64,000 nucleotides of DNA from Bacteroidota bacterium (GTDB lineage: Bacteria > Bacteroidota > Bacteroidia > Chitinophagales > Chitinophagaceae), in contig JABDFX010000001.1 of the NCBI GenBank assembly GCA_013286315.1, positions 21,777 to 85,776 of the forward strand. The letters are read 5' to 3'. Of this stretch, positions 28,563-38,230 are shown in pieces (the first letter of the stretch is position 1; each line of letters begins with the position of its first letter). The notes below the pieces were generated by a model. The model saw only the letters and a list, made by a program, of their open reading frames with translations, was not told the origin of the DNA and ran no database searches. The translations under genes were made by a program, and so were the position numbers.

Positions 28563-29330
28563 TCACCAGGTTTTCCATTTCGCATGCCCCGAAGCCCACA
28601 TTTCATTAAGCGCGATTTTATCCCGCAGGGTGTCCATACATTTCCAAAATCCATGATGCCGGAAATTAAATAGTTCTCCCTCTTTAGCGAGTTTTTGTAA
28701 AGGCTCCTGTTCAAATACCGTTTCGTCTCCTTTAATATATTCCAGCACTTCCGGCTCACAAACAAAAAAACCGCCATTGATCCAGTTGCCGTCGCCCCTG
28801 GGTTTTTCCAGAAAGGATTCAACGCGGTTACCCTCCGTTTCCAATGCACCAAAACGACCTTCAGGTTGTACAGCCGTCATCGTAATACTTTTCCCATGAT
28901 CCATATGAAAGTCTACCAGTTTTTTTATATCCACATCCGATACACCGTCCCCATAGGTAAGTAGGAATGGCTCGTCGCCAATAAATTCCCTGGCCCGTTT
29001 AATCCGACCGCCCGTCATGGTGTCCTGACCTGTTTCCAGCAGCGTGACTTTCCAGGGCTCCGAAGTATTATTATGAACCTTGATCGCATTGGTACTTAGA
29101 TCAATGGTCACATCACTCTGGTGCAAAAAATAATTCGCAAAATATTCCTTGATATAATAACCCTTATAACCCAGGAGGATTACGAATTCGGTGAATCCAT
29201 AGTGGGAATATCCTTTCATAATATGCCAGAGAATGGGTTTTCCCCCGATCTCAGCCATGGGCTTTGGCCGTATATCCGTTTCTTCACTGAGCCTTGTTCC
29301 CAAACCGCCAGCGAGAATTAATACTTTCAT
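28563..29330 (-). CDS. rfbF: Glucose-1-phosphate cytidylyltransferase
   Basis: 255 aa; MKVLILAGGLGTRLSEETDIRPKPMAEIGGKPILWHIMK, FLLTYGDGVSDVDI. Confidence 0.96.
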   Translation of the reverse strand: MKVLILAGGLGTRLSEETDIRPKPMAEIGGKPILWHIMKGYSHYGFTEFVILLGYKGYYIKEYFANYFLHQSDVTIDLSTNAIKVHNNTSEPWKVTLLETGQDTMTGGRIKRAREFIGDEPFLLTYGDGVSDVDIKKLVDFHMDHGKSITMTAVQPEGRFGALETEGNRVESFLEKPRGDGNWINGGFFVCEPEVLEYIKGDETVFEQEPLQKLAKEGELFNFRHHGFWKCMDTLRDKIALNEMWASGHAKWKTW

Positions 29331-30505
29331 TGATGCCTGGTTGATAATGAACCCTGGATAAAATTACCTATTCTTTCCAACTGATGGCTGTATGTATTTT
29401 TATTTGCGAACGATTTTCTTTGATTCATAAGCAAATCCGAATTCCAGTGAAACAGGTTTGTAATGGTATCACGGAATAATGCAGGCAGCAATTTATTATC
29501 CTCCCGGCTCTCATTCATCCGGATCAGTTCCGGATATTCCTGGTAAGTTGTTATATTATTTGATATAATCACTTTGCCCGTGCTCAGATACTCCATCACT
29601 TTATGATAATTGGTTCCCTTACTCTGGTCCAGTTGCATGTCGTAACAAATCAACAACGCATCCATTCGGTTCAGCGCCATCGCCAGCTCTTTTGTTTTTA
29701 GTACACCATGGAATTCTGCATTCGTAAAGTCCTGCAGCCGGTCAATGAAAGCCTTCACTTCCGCGTCTTCAGAAGAACCGATATTTGAATCAGCGGTCAT
29801 ATAGATACCAAAGAAATGAAACCTACATTCCGGATTGCCACGAACAATTTGTATTAATATCTGCCGGTCAAGGTCCGGGCGCAAAAAATTACCGGACAAC
29901 CCGACATTAATCGGCTGACCTTTCGCCGGCCTGATAAAAAGATTGCCGAGAAACTCTTCCGATATTCCATGATTTATAAACTCAGAAGGAATTTTAAAGT
30001 CCTTATACTTTTCGATGATTTCCCTCGTAACGGAAAACAGAACATTTGCTCCAGATGCGGCGATGATCGCATTATTATCAGAAGGCTCGTCCACAGGGTG
30101 AAATATTTTAAATATGTTCTTGTCAAAATATGACAGCGGAAACAAATTTCCGATATCAAATGACCAGATAATATCGATGGGTTTGTGAATAGCCCGAAGA
30201 ATATCCCTGATTTGTTTTTTTACGAGCCTGTTGTATATTTTTCTTGCATGAAATTTTATCCGGTAAGGAAAATATAGCTGCTGGTCGATGATAAATAGTC
30301 CCCGTTGATGTTCATCGGATTTTACCTGGATCCTTTTCCTGCTCCAACTCCATCGATGATTGTCCGGCGGATTCAAAAAGTAAACCTCATTTCCCGCTTT
30401 TGCGAGTTCGATCGCATAATGATGTTTGGCCAGTTTCATTTTGCCCCAGGCCTGCGGTGTGAGTATCAAAATGACTTTATTGGTGAGCCCGGATGGAATC
30501 TGCAA
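29327..30505 (-). CDS. Glycosyltransferase
   Basis: 392 aa; VGLSGNFLRPDLDRQIL, DALLICYDMQLDQSKGTNYHKVMEYLSTGKVIISNN. Confidence 0.82.
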   Translation of the reverse strand: MQIPSGLTNKVILILTPQAWGKMKLAKHHYAIELAKAGNEVYFLNPPDNHRWSWSRKRIQVKSDEHQRGLFIIDQQLYFPYRIKFHARKIYNRLVKKQIRDILRAIHKPIDIIWSFDIGNLFPLSYFDKNIFKIFHPVDEPSDNNAIIAASGANVLFSVTREIIEKYKDFKIPSEFINHGISEEFLGNLFIRPAKGQPINVGLSGNFLRPDLDRQILIQIVRGNPECRFHFFGIYMTADSNIGSSEDAEVKAFIDRLQDFTNAEFHGVLKTKELAMALNRMDALLICYDMQLDQSKGTNYHKVMEYLSTGKVIISNNITTYQEYPELIRMNESREDNKLLPALFRDTITNLFHWNSDLLMNQRKSFANKNTYSHQLERIGNFIQGSLSTRHQ

Positions 30506-31577
30506 TATATTTTATCATTTCTTCTGTCAGCTCAGGATACATGGGCAGCGAAAGGATTTGATCCTGAAGTTCTGTTGCCACCGGAAAATCTGTTGGTCCG
30601 TAACCCAGGTATTGATAGGCCGGCAGATTCGGCAGAGCTGTCGGATAATGAACGGACGTTTCAATTCCCTTTCCGGCTAAATAATCTGCCAGTTTCTGCC
30701 GGTTCATAGAACGGATAACATACAGATGCCAGGTATGTTTTGTATTGGGCCTTTGTTTGGGAAGAATGATCCCGGGAATTCCCTGCAACCATTTATCATA
30801 AAATGCGGCGTTCTGTATTCTTTTTTCTGTCCAGGATGCCAGGTGCGGAAGTTTGGCACTCAGAATGGCTGCCTGTAATCCGTCGAGACGGCTATTGATT
30901 CCCTCAATCTGATGCTGGTGTTTCTTCAATGCACCATGATGAGCATACATCCGGCATTTCTCCGCCAGATCATCATCGTTGGTAATGATACAACCCGCAT
31001 CACCATAAGCGCCGAGATTTTTTCCCGGATAAAAACTGATGGAGCCTGCTACACCAAAGAAACCAGCGCGCTTGCCGTTGAACTCGGAAAAATGTGACTG
31101 GGCGCAATCTTCAATTAAAAATAATTTATGCTGATCGCAAATCTTTTTGATGGCTTCTATATTACACATCTGGCCCTGCAGATGTACGGCGATCACAGCT
31201 TTTGTTCTCGCAGTGATCTTTTCTTCCAGCAGATTTTCGTTCATACTGAAATAATCTATTTCCGCATCAACAAAAACCGGTCGGGCGCCAGTCTGGCTGA
31301 TTGTCTCTGAACTGGAGATCCAGCTATTGGCCACGGTGATCACTTCATCCCCCGGTCCAATGCCCATCATTTTCATCAGTATAAATAAAGAATCCGTGCC
31401 GTTACCGCAACCGATCACATGTTTGATTCCATAGGCAGCAGCAAATTCACTTTCGAAATCACTGACAAAGGACCCGCCGATAAAGGCTGTCCTTTCAATG
31501 ACCTTCGCCATCGCGTCATCTATTTCAGTTTTGATTGACTGATACTGAGCCTTCAGGTCTGCAAAGGGGATTTTCAT
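30477..31577 (-). CDS. DegT/DnrJ/EryC1/StrS aminotransferase (WbpE-like)
   Basis: 366 aa; IPFADLKAQYQSIKTEI, VIGCGNGTDSLFI, LIEDCAQSHF, SFYPGKNLGAYGDAG. Confidence 0.94.
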   Translation of the reverse strand: MKIPFADLKAQYQSIKTEIDDAMAKVIERTAFIGGSFVSDFESEFAAAYGIKHVIGCGNGTDSLFILMKMMGIGPGDEVITVANSWISSSETISQTGARPVFVDAEIDYFSMNENLLEEKITARTKAVIAVHLQGQMCNIEAIKKICDQHKLFLIEDCAQSHFSEFNGKRAGFFGVAGSISFYPGKNLGAYGDAGCIITNDDDLAEKCRMYAHHGALKKHQHQIEGINSRLDGLQAAILSAKLPHLASWTEKRIQNAAFYDKWLQGIPGIILPKQRPNTKHTWHLYVIRSMNRQKLADYLAGKGIETSVHYPTALPNLPAYQYLGYGPTDFPVATELQDQILSLPMYPELTEEMIKYIADSIRAHQ

Positions 31578-32038
31578 GATTTATTTATTCGCCTTGCCGG
31601 ATTACCGGCATACTTACCGGGCTGCAGAATATCTTTTGTAACGACAGACCCGGCTCCGATTACAACATGATCGCAGATGGTAACGGGCAGGAGGGTTGCA
31701 TTGGATCCAATAGATACATGGTTTCCGATCTTTGTTGCCCGCCATTTACTTTTGTCACCGCCTGCCGGGCCGCCATCCTGGAACAGGTCATTAATAAACA
31801 TAACCCCATGTCCGATAAAACAATGATTTCCTATGGAAACCAGCTCACATATAAGACTATGCGATTGAATTTTTGTATACTCTCCAATGACTACCCCCTT
31901 TTGAATTTCAGTAAACGGACCGACGAAACAGTTGTCGCCGATACTGCACCCATATAAATTCACGGGTTCCACCACTTTAACGTTCTGTCCGAACTGGACA
32001 TCCACGATGGCCGTTTTAAAAAGAATGGGTTTATTCAA
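31574..32038 (-). CDS. Left-handed beta-helix (hexapeptide) N-acetyltransferase (WbpD-like)
   Basis: 154 aa hexapeptide repeats (CSIGDNCFVGPFTEIQKGVVIGEYTKIQSH, IGNHVSIGSNATLLPVTICDHVVIGAGSVVTKD); TTG start in a TTGA overlap. Confidence 0.9.
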   Translation of the reverse strand: MNKPILFKTAIVDVQFGQNVKVVEPVNLYGCSIGDNCFVGPFTEIQKGVVIGEYTKIQSHSLICELVSIGNHCFIGHGVMFINDLFQDGGPAGGDKSKWRATKIGNHVSIGSNATLLPVTICDHVVIGAGSVVTKDILQPGKYAGNPARRINKS

Positions 32039-33057
32039 GACTCGTTGTTTTTCCTGGCCTGCCGGTAAATTTTCTCAATAATCTCAACCGTTTTTAATCC
32101 TTCCATGCCACTGGTTGCAATGGCTCCCTTACCGACCAACACGTCTGCAAGATTTTGATATACTTTATCGTGGTTTGACATTGAACCAAGATATTGCCCG
32201 TAATTATTGGGCGGGTTGCCGGGGGGCAGATTGCTGATAGGGTCAGATTCCAGGCTTTGATATTCGAGTTCATTTAAATATTGGCCACCGATCTTAACAG
32301 TTCCCTTCTCTGCAAACAAAGTAAGCGATCCCTCCATATTTTTTTTATACGCATTAACCGTATAGTTGATCGTCCCAATGGCGCCACTCAGAAATTCCAT
32401 GGTCACCACACCAGTATCCTCAAATTCGATCAGACCCTGATGATCAAAATTGCCTGTAAATGCATTTAACGATTTCAAATCTCCCAGAAACCAATAAAGC
32501 AAATCAATAAAATGGCTAAACTGTGTATATAAAGTACCGCCGTCCAAATCTTTGGTTCCTTTCCAGGAGTTTTTGTAGTAATCCGCATTCCGGTTCCAGA
32601 AGCAATTCAATTGTACACTGTAGATTTTTCCCAGCTTTCCCTGGTCTATCAGGTCCTTTACTGCCATTACCGGAGGGTTGAACCTGTTTTGCTTTACGAT
32701 GAATAATCTTTTATTGGCCCTTTCAGCCGCATTGATCATGGCCGTACAATCAGATACAGAAAGAGCCATGGGCTTTTCACAAAGTACATGTTTACCGGAT
32801 TTCAAGGCTTCGATACTGTGTTCCGCATGAAGACCATTGGGAGTACAAACGGAGACGACATCAAGTGAGGGTGCCCCGGCCAACATTTCCTTTAAACTTC
32901 CAAACCATGGAACACCATATTTGTCTGCCAGTGTTTTTGCTTTTTCAATATCCGTATCACTTACGGCCGATAATTTGCCAGTCTTTAAAATATGCTCTGC
33001 ATGTCGCTGGGCGATTCTTCCGCATCCGACAATTCCAAATTCCAGGACAGTACTCAT
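32035..33057 (-). CDS. Gfo/Idh/MocA family oxidoreductase (WbpB-like)
   Basis: 340 aa; FGIVGCGRIAQRHAEHI, VSVCTPNGLHAEHSIEALKSGKHVLCEKPMALS. Confidence 0.94.
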   Translation of the reverse strand: MSTVLEFGIVGCGRIAQRHAEHILKTGKLSAVSDTDIEKAKTLADKYGVPWFGSLKEMLAGAPSLDVVSVCTPNGLHAEHSIEALKSGKHVLCEKPMALSVSDCTAMINAAERANKRLFIVKQNRFNPPVMAVKDLIDQGKLGKIYSVQLNCFWNRNADYYKNSWKGTKDLDGGTLYTQFSHFIDLLYWFLGDLKSLNAFTGNFDHQGLIEFEDTGVVTMEFLSGAIGTINYTVNAYKKNMEGSLTLFAEKGTVKIGGQYLNELEYQSLESDPISNLPPGNPPNNYGQYLGSMSNHDKVYQNLADVLVGKGAIATSGMEGLKTVEIIEKIYRQARKNNES

Positions 33058-34214
33058 CGGCCAATTAATTTTTTGAATGATCTGCGCAGCGGAGCGGTTT
33101 TGATCAGCATATTCATATATCTTTCTTTCAGCTTCCTGTCAGATTTGAATGCAGCATGCTTTTTAATGGGCAAATGCATAATCTTTTCAAATTCCTGAGG
33201 AGTCAGACCGAATTTTTTCATGACGTATTCCTTATCGGATTGTAATTGGGCGGGGTCATACAATGGCTTTTCCAATTCCAGCAGGGCCGCAGACCTCGTC
33301 ATTTGTCCGGAGCAAATCAATGTAGACAGATGCGCTTTTCTCTTGTCGATATGAAATTTTTCCGGCAAAATATAAGCCTGGTAGAATTTCGTGAACTGCG
33401 ATTCATAGTGCTTGCCACCATAATCCCGCCAGTCAAGCTCTTTCCTGATAATTTCTTTTACTTCATTTTTGTTATAGGGCACATAGTTCAGAATGGAAAT
33501 AGGATTCAATCTGAGTACTGAGCTGTAGTAAACATGTTTTCTAAAATCAAAATAGGGATAGGTATTCAATCTTTTCTTGCCGAACCTCGAGTGAATATCC
33601 TTCAAATTTGCATAGTCCATTTTATCATAAAGCCAGGATGGCGGCATGATATATTCCGTCACGATATTCGTCCCGCTGATGATATATCCCGTATTGTGCT
33701 CCCTGGCCAGTTTGTACATGGACGCGAAAATAGCATGATCAGAAACCACTTCGATATCCACCACGGATGCATACAGATACGCCAGTTGGATATCCCGGAA
33801 TTCTTCCCAGTCAATGACCAGGCTGAATAAATCGAAGCCACAACGCGTAATTATATTTTCAACATTCCTGACAGCCAGTTCAGAATCCCATCCATTATCG
33901 AGATGCACGGCAAGCGGCCTCAGACCATGTTGTTTTACGAGCCAGGCAACATACGTACTGTCCACGCCACCACTTAATCCTATCAGGCAATCATATCGAT
34001 TTCCCTTACCATCAGCTTTAATCCGGTGGACCAGGTCTTCCAGTTTTTTTTCCCCGGCCTCACCGGTAACCAATCCTTTAATGGCGGCTTGCTGGTATTC
34101 GTAATAGTAATTGCAAATACCTTTTTCATCAAAGCGGATATCCGGATCGGCTATATTGTCCATCACCGTTACCGTACACTGTTGGTATTTTGGATCTTTA
34201 TTATCTACAATCAT
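33054..34214 (-). CDS. N-acetyl sugar amidotransferase (WbpG/PseA-like)
   Basis: 386 aa; CNYYYEYQ, YDCLIGLSGGVDSTYVAWLVKQHGLRPLAVHLDNGWDSELAVRNVEN. Confidence 0.9.
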   Translation of the reverse strand: MIVDNKDPKYQQCTVTVMDNIADPDIRFDEKGICNYYYEYQQAAIKGLVTGEAGEKKLEDLVHRIKADGKGNRYDCLIGLSGGVDSTYVAWLVKQHGLRPLAVHLDNGWDSELAVRNVENIITRCGFDLFSLVIDWEEFRDIQLAYLYASVVDIEVVSDHAIFASMYKLAREHNTGYIISGTNIVTEYIMPPSWLYDKMDYANLKDIHSRFGKKRLNTYPYFDFRKHVYYSSVLRLNPISILNYVPYNKNEVKEIIRKELDWRDYGGKHYESQFTKFYQAYILPEKFHIDKRKAHLSTLICSGQMTRSAALLELEKPLYDPAQLQSDKEYVMKKFGLTPQEFEKIMHLPIKKHAAFKSDRKLKERYMNMLIKTAPLRRSFKKLIGR

Positions 34215-34228
34215 ATACTATCAGCATT

Positions 34229-34996
34229 TCAAATCCAGGCATAAACATGTTTTTCCAAATCCTGCTGCGAAGGATAACTGATCAATACAGCGCGATGCGG
34301 CCGTTGAAAAACAAAAAAGCTTCCCGCACTCACGGCTGATGCACCGTACTGAACAGCCCTTTTAAAATCTGAAAGGGAGGCGGCCCCGCCTGCAGCTATC
34401 ATCGGTATATTGATGGCATGCGCAATTTTTTCTATCATTTCAAGATCGTATCCGGAAAAACTGCCGTCGCGTTCAATCGAATTCAGGAGTATTTCCCCGG
34501 CACCCGCTTCTTCCATCTGTTTCGCAAATGCCACGGGGTTCAGGCCGGTGGCCGTTTTCCCGTTTTCAATATACACGCCGGGCTTTCCGAACAAATTCTT
34601 TTTGTAGTCAATCGAAACCACTACACTCTGGCTCCCAAACTGCCTCGCGATCCCTGTGACCAGTGACGGATTTTTAACGGCTGAGCGGTTCAGGATCACT
34701 TTTTCCACGCCAACTGACAGAATTTTTTTAACCTCATCAACACTGGTTATACCACCGCCGTAGGCAATAGGTATAAACGCCTCACTGACAATCTCCCTGA
34801 TTCTGGAAATATCAGGTGGTCTGCTTTCCCTGCTGGCATCGATATCAATGATGGCCAGTTCATCCACTTCCTTTTCATTGAAAATGCGTACTGCGTTAAT
34901 AGGATCCCCAACATATTTATAATCTTTAAATTTTACCGATTTCACCAGGCCATTCCTGTGAATCAATAAAGCAGGTATAACCCTTATGCGCTTCAA
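34229..34996 (-). CDS. HisF-like cyclase subunit for sugar amidination (HisF2-type)
   Basis: 255 aa; RVIPALLIHRNGLVKSVKFKDYKYVGDPINAVRIFNEKEVDEL, IPMIAAGGAASLSDFKRAVQYGASAVSAGSFFV. Confidence 0.9.
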   Translation of the reverse strand: MKRIRVIPALLIHRNGLVKSVKFKDYKYVGDPINAVRIFNEKEVDELAIIDIDASRESRPPDISRIREIVSEAFIPIAYGGGITSVDEVKKILSVGVEKVILNRSAVKNPSLVTGIARQFGSQSVVVSIDYKKNLFGKPGVYIENGKTATGLNPVAFAKQMEEAGAGEILLNSIERDGSFSGYDLEMIEKIAHAINIPMIAAGGAASLSDFKRAVQYGASAVSAGSFFVFQRPHRAVLISYPSQQDLEKHVYAWI

Positions 34997-35604
34997 AGCA
35001 GGGCAAAGTTTTCAAGAATTTTCATCCCATATTTGTGGCTCTTTTCAGGATGAAACTGAACACCGAATATATTGTCATGGCTCACTGCCGCGGTAAAATT
35101 ATATCCATAAATAGCCTCCAGTAACACATCTTCAGGATTATCCGGTAGCACATGAAAAGAGTGCACGAAATAAAAACGTGGCTGTTCTCCCAAATCATTC
35201 GTCAGGGCGGAAGTCTTTGATCGTTTGACATCCGTCCAGCCCATATGTGGAATTTTCAAAGCACCCAGGTTGTCTTTTTTGAATTTTATTGTTTTACCGG
35301 TTATCCATCCCAGGCCCGGCTCGGTTCCTTCTTCGCTATTTTCCATCAGCATCTGAAGACCTACACAAATGCCCAATAAAGGAACCTTATCCTGTTTCAC
35401 TTTTTCTTTTACCAATGGTCTCAACCCGGATGCATTAAACTTTTGCATACAATGATCAAACGCCCCGATACCGGGAAGAATGATCTTCTCTGCCTTTTCC
35501 ACGGCAGAAATATCCGATGCAAGGACGGATTCAAAACTGGCTTTTTTTAGCATATTTTGAACAGAACCGAGGTTACCCACACCATAATCAATAATTGTGA
35601 TCAT
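34993..35604 (-). CDS. HisH-like glutamine amidotransferase subunit (HisH2-type)
   Basis: 203 aa; IIDYGVGNLGSVQNML, ILPGIGAFD, LLGICVGLQML, GVQFHPEKSHKYG. Confidence 0.92.
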   Translation of the reverse strand: MITIIDYGVGNLGSVQNMLKKASFESVLASDISAVEKAEKIILPGIGAFDHCMQKFNASGLRPLVKEKVKQDKVPLLGICVGLQMLMENSEEGTEPGLGWITGKTIKFKKDNLGALKIPHMGWTDVKRSKTSALTNDLGEQPRFYFVHSFHVLPDNPEDVLLEAIYGYNFTAAVSHDNIFGVQFHPEKSHKYGMKILENFALL

Positions 35605-36251
35605 CAGATGTTCAAATATTTCTTCCGGTAGTCCTGAAACCTGTCGGACCGGATGTATCCATTATAATCTGTATTCAGTTTATAGTGAACACATTTATCT
35701 TTTTCAAGTTGTCTGATAATTTTTGCCGGTACTCCTCCAACTAAGCAAAACCCTTCGGGAAACGATTTTGTAACAACTGCTCCTGCGGCAACAATTGTCC
35801 AGTCACCCAGGATTACACCGGGCATTATCTTTGCGCCCACTCCAATCCAGCAATATTTTCCTATGAATACGGGAGAAGGAATATGTTTTCGGGTATCATA
35901 ATAATCATGATTCGCGCTGATGATGGCCACATTTGGTGCGATCTGGGTATAGTCGCCAATGGTGATGCCACCCTTACCCTGTATATAACATCCTTTCATA
36001 ATACCCGGGTACGCATCGATCCCGACTAATATATTCTCCACATCGTACACCTTACTTGCAGAACTGACGGGCCAATAGGCTTCTCTGTTGCCGCCCAAAT
36101 TCAAGACTTTCTGTTTGAACCAGAATTCAAAATTTACCCTGCCCTGGTAATCGCCGGTTTTTCTTATAAAACCAAAATAGGGAAGTTTGCAAATCAAAAC
36201 GATGGGTATCTGCAGTGGTCTTTTCAAAAAATATTTTAGACGATTACTCAT
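35604..36251 (-). CDS. Hexapeptide-repeat acyltransferase
   Basis: 215 aa; GGITIGDYTQIAPNVAIISANHD, IGKYCWIGVGAKIMPGVILGDWTIVAAGAVVTKSF. Confidence 0.9.
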   Translation of the reverse strand: MSNRLKYFLKRPLQIPIVLICKLPYFGFIRKTGDYQGRVNFEFWFKQKVLNLGGNREAYWPVSSASKVYDVENILVGIDAYPGIMKGCYIQGKGGITIGDYTQIAPNVAIISANHDYYDTRKHIPSPVFIGKYCWIGVGAKIMPGVILGDWTIVAAGAVVTKSFPEGFCLVGGVPAKIIRQLEKDKCVHYKLNTDYNGYIRSDRFQDYRKKYLNI

Positions 36252-37077
36252 AAGACCTTAGTTTCTTCCATCCGAGTTTTGCCTTATCCGGCTGTAACTT
36301 TGCCATCGATTTAAGTATACCAATAATGTTTTTCCCTTTATTCCTTCGTAAGATCTTTGAAGCAATATCACGACTCAATGGACAATCGGGACTCTTTAAA
36401 TACCGGATCATGATCCTTTCGTAATCCAAATCAAATTTACTCAGGCTGTTCTGCTCCTGTTCGTTGTGTTCGCGACTCCATACAATGCCCTCATTCATCA
36501 AAACCACATCGTGTTTAAGGGCAAGTCTATGCCACATTTCACAGTCGCTTACCATTCTGGCGGAGCCGAAACCACCCACTTCGTCAAATACCTTTTTGCG
36601 GATAATAGATGAAAGGGGCGCTTTGTGAAAAAGGCCGGGTCCAAGGTAGTGATATTCGTAGGCCTCTTTTGGAGTCAGAACAAAGGGAAACGGTCCCTTT
36701 TTATTTTGTGGTAAAGAACATAAACCCCAACCTGAATCCGGGAATTTGTTCATTGAATCGACTAAGATCCCCAGTCCCCAGGGATATAAATAATCATCCG
36801 AATCCACATATTTCAGGAATTCCCCCTTCGCATGAGAGGCCGCTTTATTTCTGTTTGGATAATCGCCGAGGTTTTTTTCGTTGATGTGAACTTTTACCCT
36901 TTCGTCCTTTACCGCATATCCCCTCGCTATATTTACTGTTTCATCAGCAGAATGATCATCCACGATAATCAACTCAAAATTTGAATATTCAGAAGCAAGA
37001 ACGCTTTCAATTGCAGCACCAATATACTTGTCCCTATTATAACAAGTCATCAAAATACTTACCAGTGGCAATTCCAT
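36244..37077 (-). CDS. Glycosyltransferase family 2
   Basis: 277 aa; VSILMTCYNRDKYIGAAIESVLASEYSNFELIIVDDHSADET, KYVDSDDYL. Confidence 0.93.
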   Translation of the reverse strand: MELPLVSILMTCYNRDKYIGAAIESVLASEYSNFELIIVDDHSADETVNIARGYAVKDERVKVHINEKNLGDYPNRNKAASHAKGEFLKYVDSDDYLYPWGLGILVDSMNKFPDSGWGLCSLPQNKKGPFPFVLTPKEAYEYHYLGPGLFHKAPLSSIIRKKVFDEVGGFGSARMVSDCEMWHRLALKHDVVLMNEGIVWSREHNEQEQNSLSKFDLDYERIMIRYLKSPDCPLSRDIASKILRRNKGKNIIGILKSMAKLQPDKAKLGWKKLRSYE

Positions 37078-37129
37078 TTATTTTTATATGGTAGTATGAT
37101 AATTTATCAGAGTCGCGTCCGATAATAGA

Positions 37130-38224
37130 TCACACAAAATATTTTTTTAAATTATTTATTGGTCTCTCAATGAATGTCCAGGAAAGGCTCGCAATCACAA
37201 ACAATAAAATGCTTTGAACGACAAATGAAGCTATGGGACTTTGAATCCATCCGGGATTAATAATATGAATAGACAACGGATATGCAGTCTCCTCCCCCTT
37301 TATGCATCTTAATAACCAGGGTATAAAATTGTGATAGACATACAGACCATAGCTAATCTTTCCAAGATACCTGATGACCTGATTATTTAGTATTGCCGCT
37401 GGTATCCCCTTATAACCCCTGACAGCACCCAGAATGAGATAAAACGAAGCAACCGATACCGCTAATCCAAACAAATAGGATAGATTAAAAATAAATATTA
37501 CACAAGCCAGGATTACTGAGCTTAAAAATCCAAGCCCAACCGGAATACGCGTAAAAAAATGAGAAAATTTATTTTCTTCCAATAAATATAATGCTAACAA
37601 AGCTCCCATTCCAAAAGCATCAAAACAACTTATTGGCAAAACATCATAAAAACTAAAAAACAAGCCGGATGATTTAAAGAAAATGAATTTAAAAATAATA
37701 CTCAAACCGATTATTGCCGGGAAAAGATATTTTAGAAAATCCAGCGGGATAATAAATATCATGAAAGGCCAAAGTAAGTAAAATTGTTCTTCCACTCCGA
37801 GTGACCAAAAGTGTGAAAGCATCCCTGGCCACTCATGAATTTTAAAAAATAAAAAATTGGGGGTATACGTTACATACCATAGAAAATGCCCGTCAAAAGC
37901 CAAAGGAACAAATGCAAAAACCAGAAAAATAACCAGAAAATACAATGGGAAAATCCTTAATGTCCTTCTGATATAAAAGGTTTTAATAGCCTTACCAAAT
38001 GATGTCAACCCTTTATCTAATTCCCTCTTCTGATAAAGTAAATTCGACGAAATTAAAAATCCACTTAAAACAAAGAAAAAAGTAACTCCTAAATAGCCAT
38101 TGGGTATTAAGTTGATCCTATTGTTGGGTAACCAATGGTAAATGATGACTAAAAAAACTGCAAAAAAACGAAAACTGTCAAGCTGCGGTAAATACTTTAA
38201 CCGGGTATATGAAGCCGAATTAAT
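37130..38224 (-). CDS. Acyltransferase 3 family; conserved N-terminus extends upstream of the ORF-track start to an apparent ATT start
   Basis: In-frame sequence upstream of 38008 encodes INSASYTRLKYLPQLDSFRFFAVFLVIIYHWLP...GYLGVTFFFVLSGFLISSNLLYQKRE; in-frame TAA at 38228-38230; no ATG/GTG/TTG in between. Confidence 0.82.
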   Translation of the reverse strand: MNSASYTRLKYLPQLDSFRFFAVFLVIIYHWLPNNRINLIPNGYLGVTFFFVLSGFLISSNLLYQKRELDKGLTSFGKAIKTFYIRRTLRIFPLYFLVIFLVFAFVPLAFDGHFLWYVTYTPNFLFFKIHEWPGMLSHFWSLGVEEQFYLLWPFMIFIIPLDFLKYLFPAIIGLSIIFKFIFFKSSGLFFSFYDVLPISCFDAFGMGALLALYLLEENKFSHFFTRIPVGLGFLSSVILACVIFIFNLSYLFGLAVSVASFYLILGAVRGYKGIPAAILNNQVIRYLGKISYGLYVYHNFIPWLLRCIKGEETAYPLSIHIINPGWIQSPIASFVVQSILLFVIASLSWTFIERPINNLKKYFV

Positions 38225-38230
38225 AAATTA

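Noticed and set aside
34229-35604. Histidine biosynthesis hisF/hisH
   Set aside because: Context with a WbpG-like amidotransferase and sugar genes indicates the sugar-amidination paralogues.
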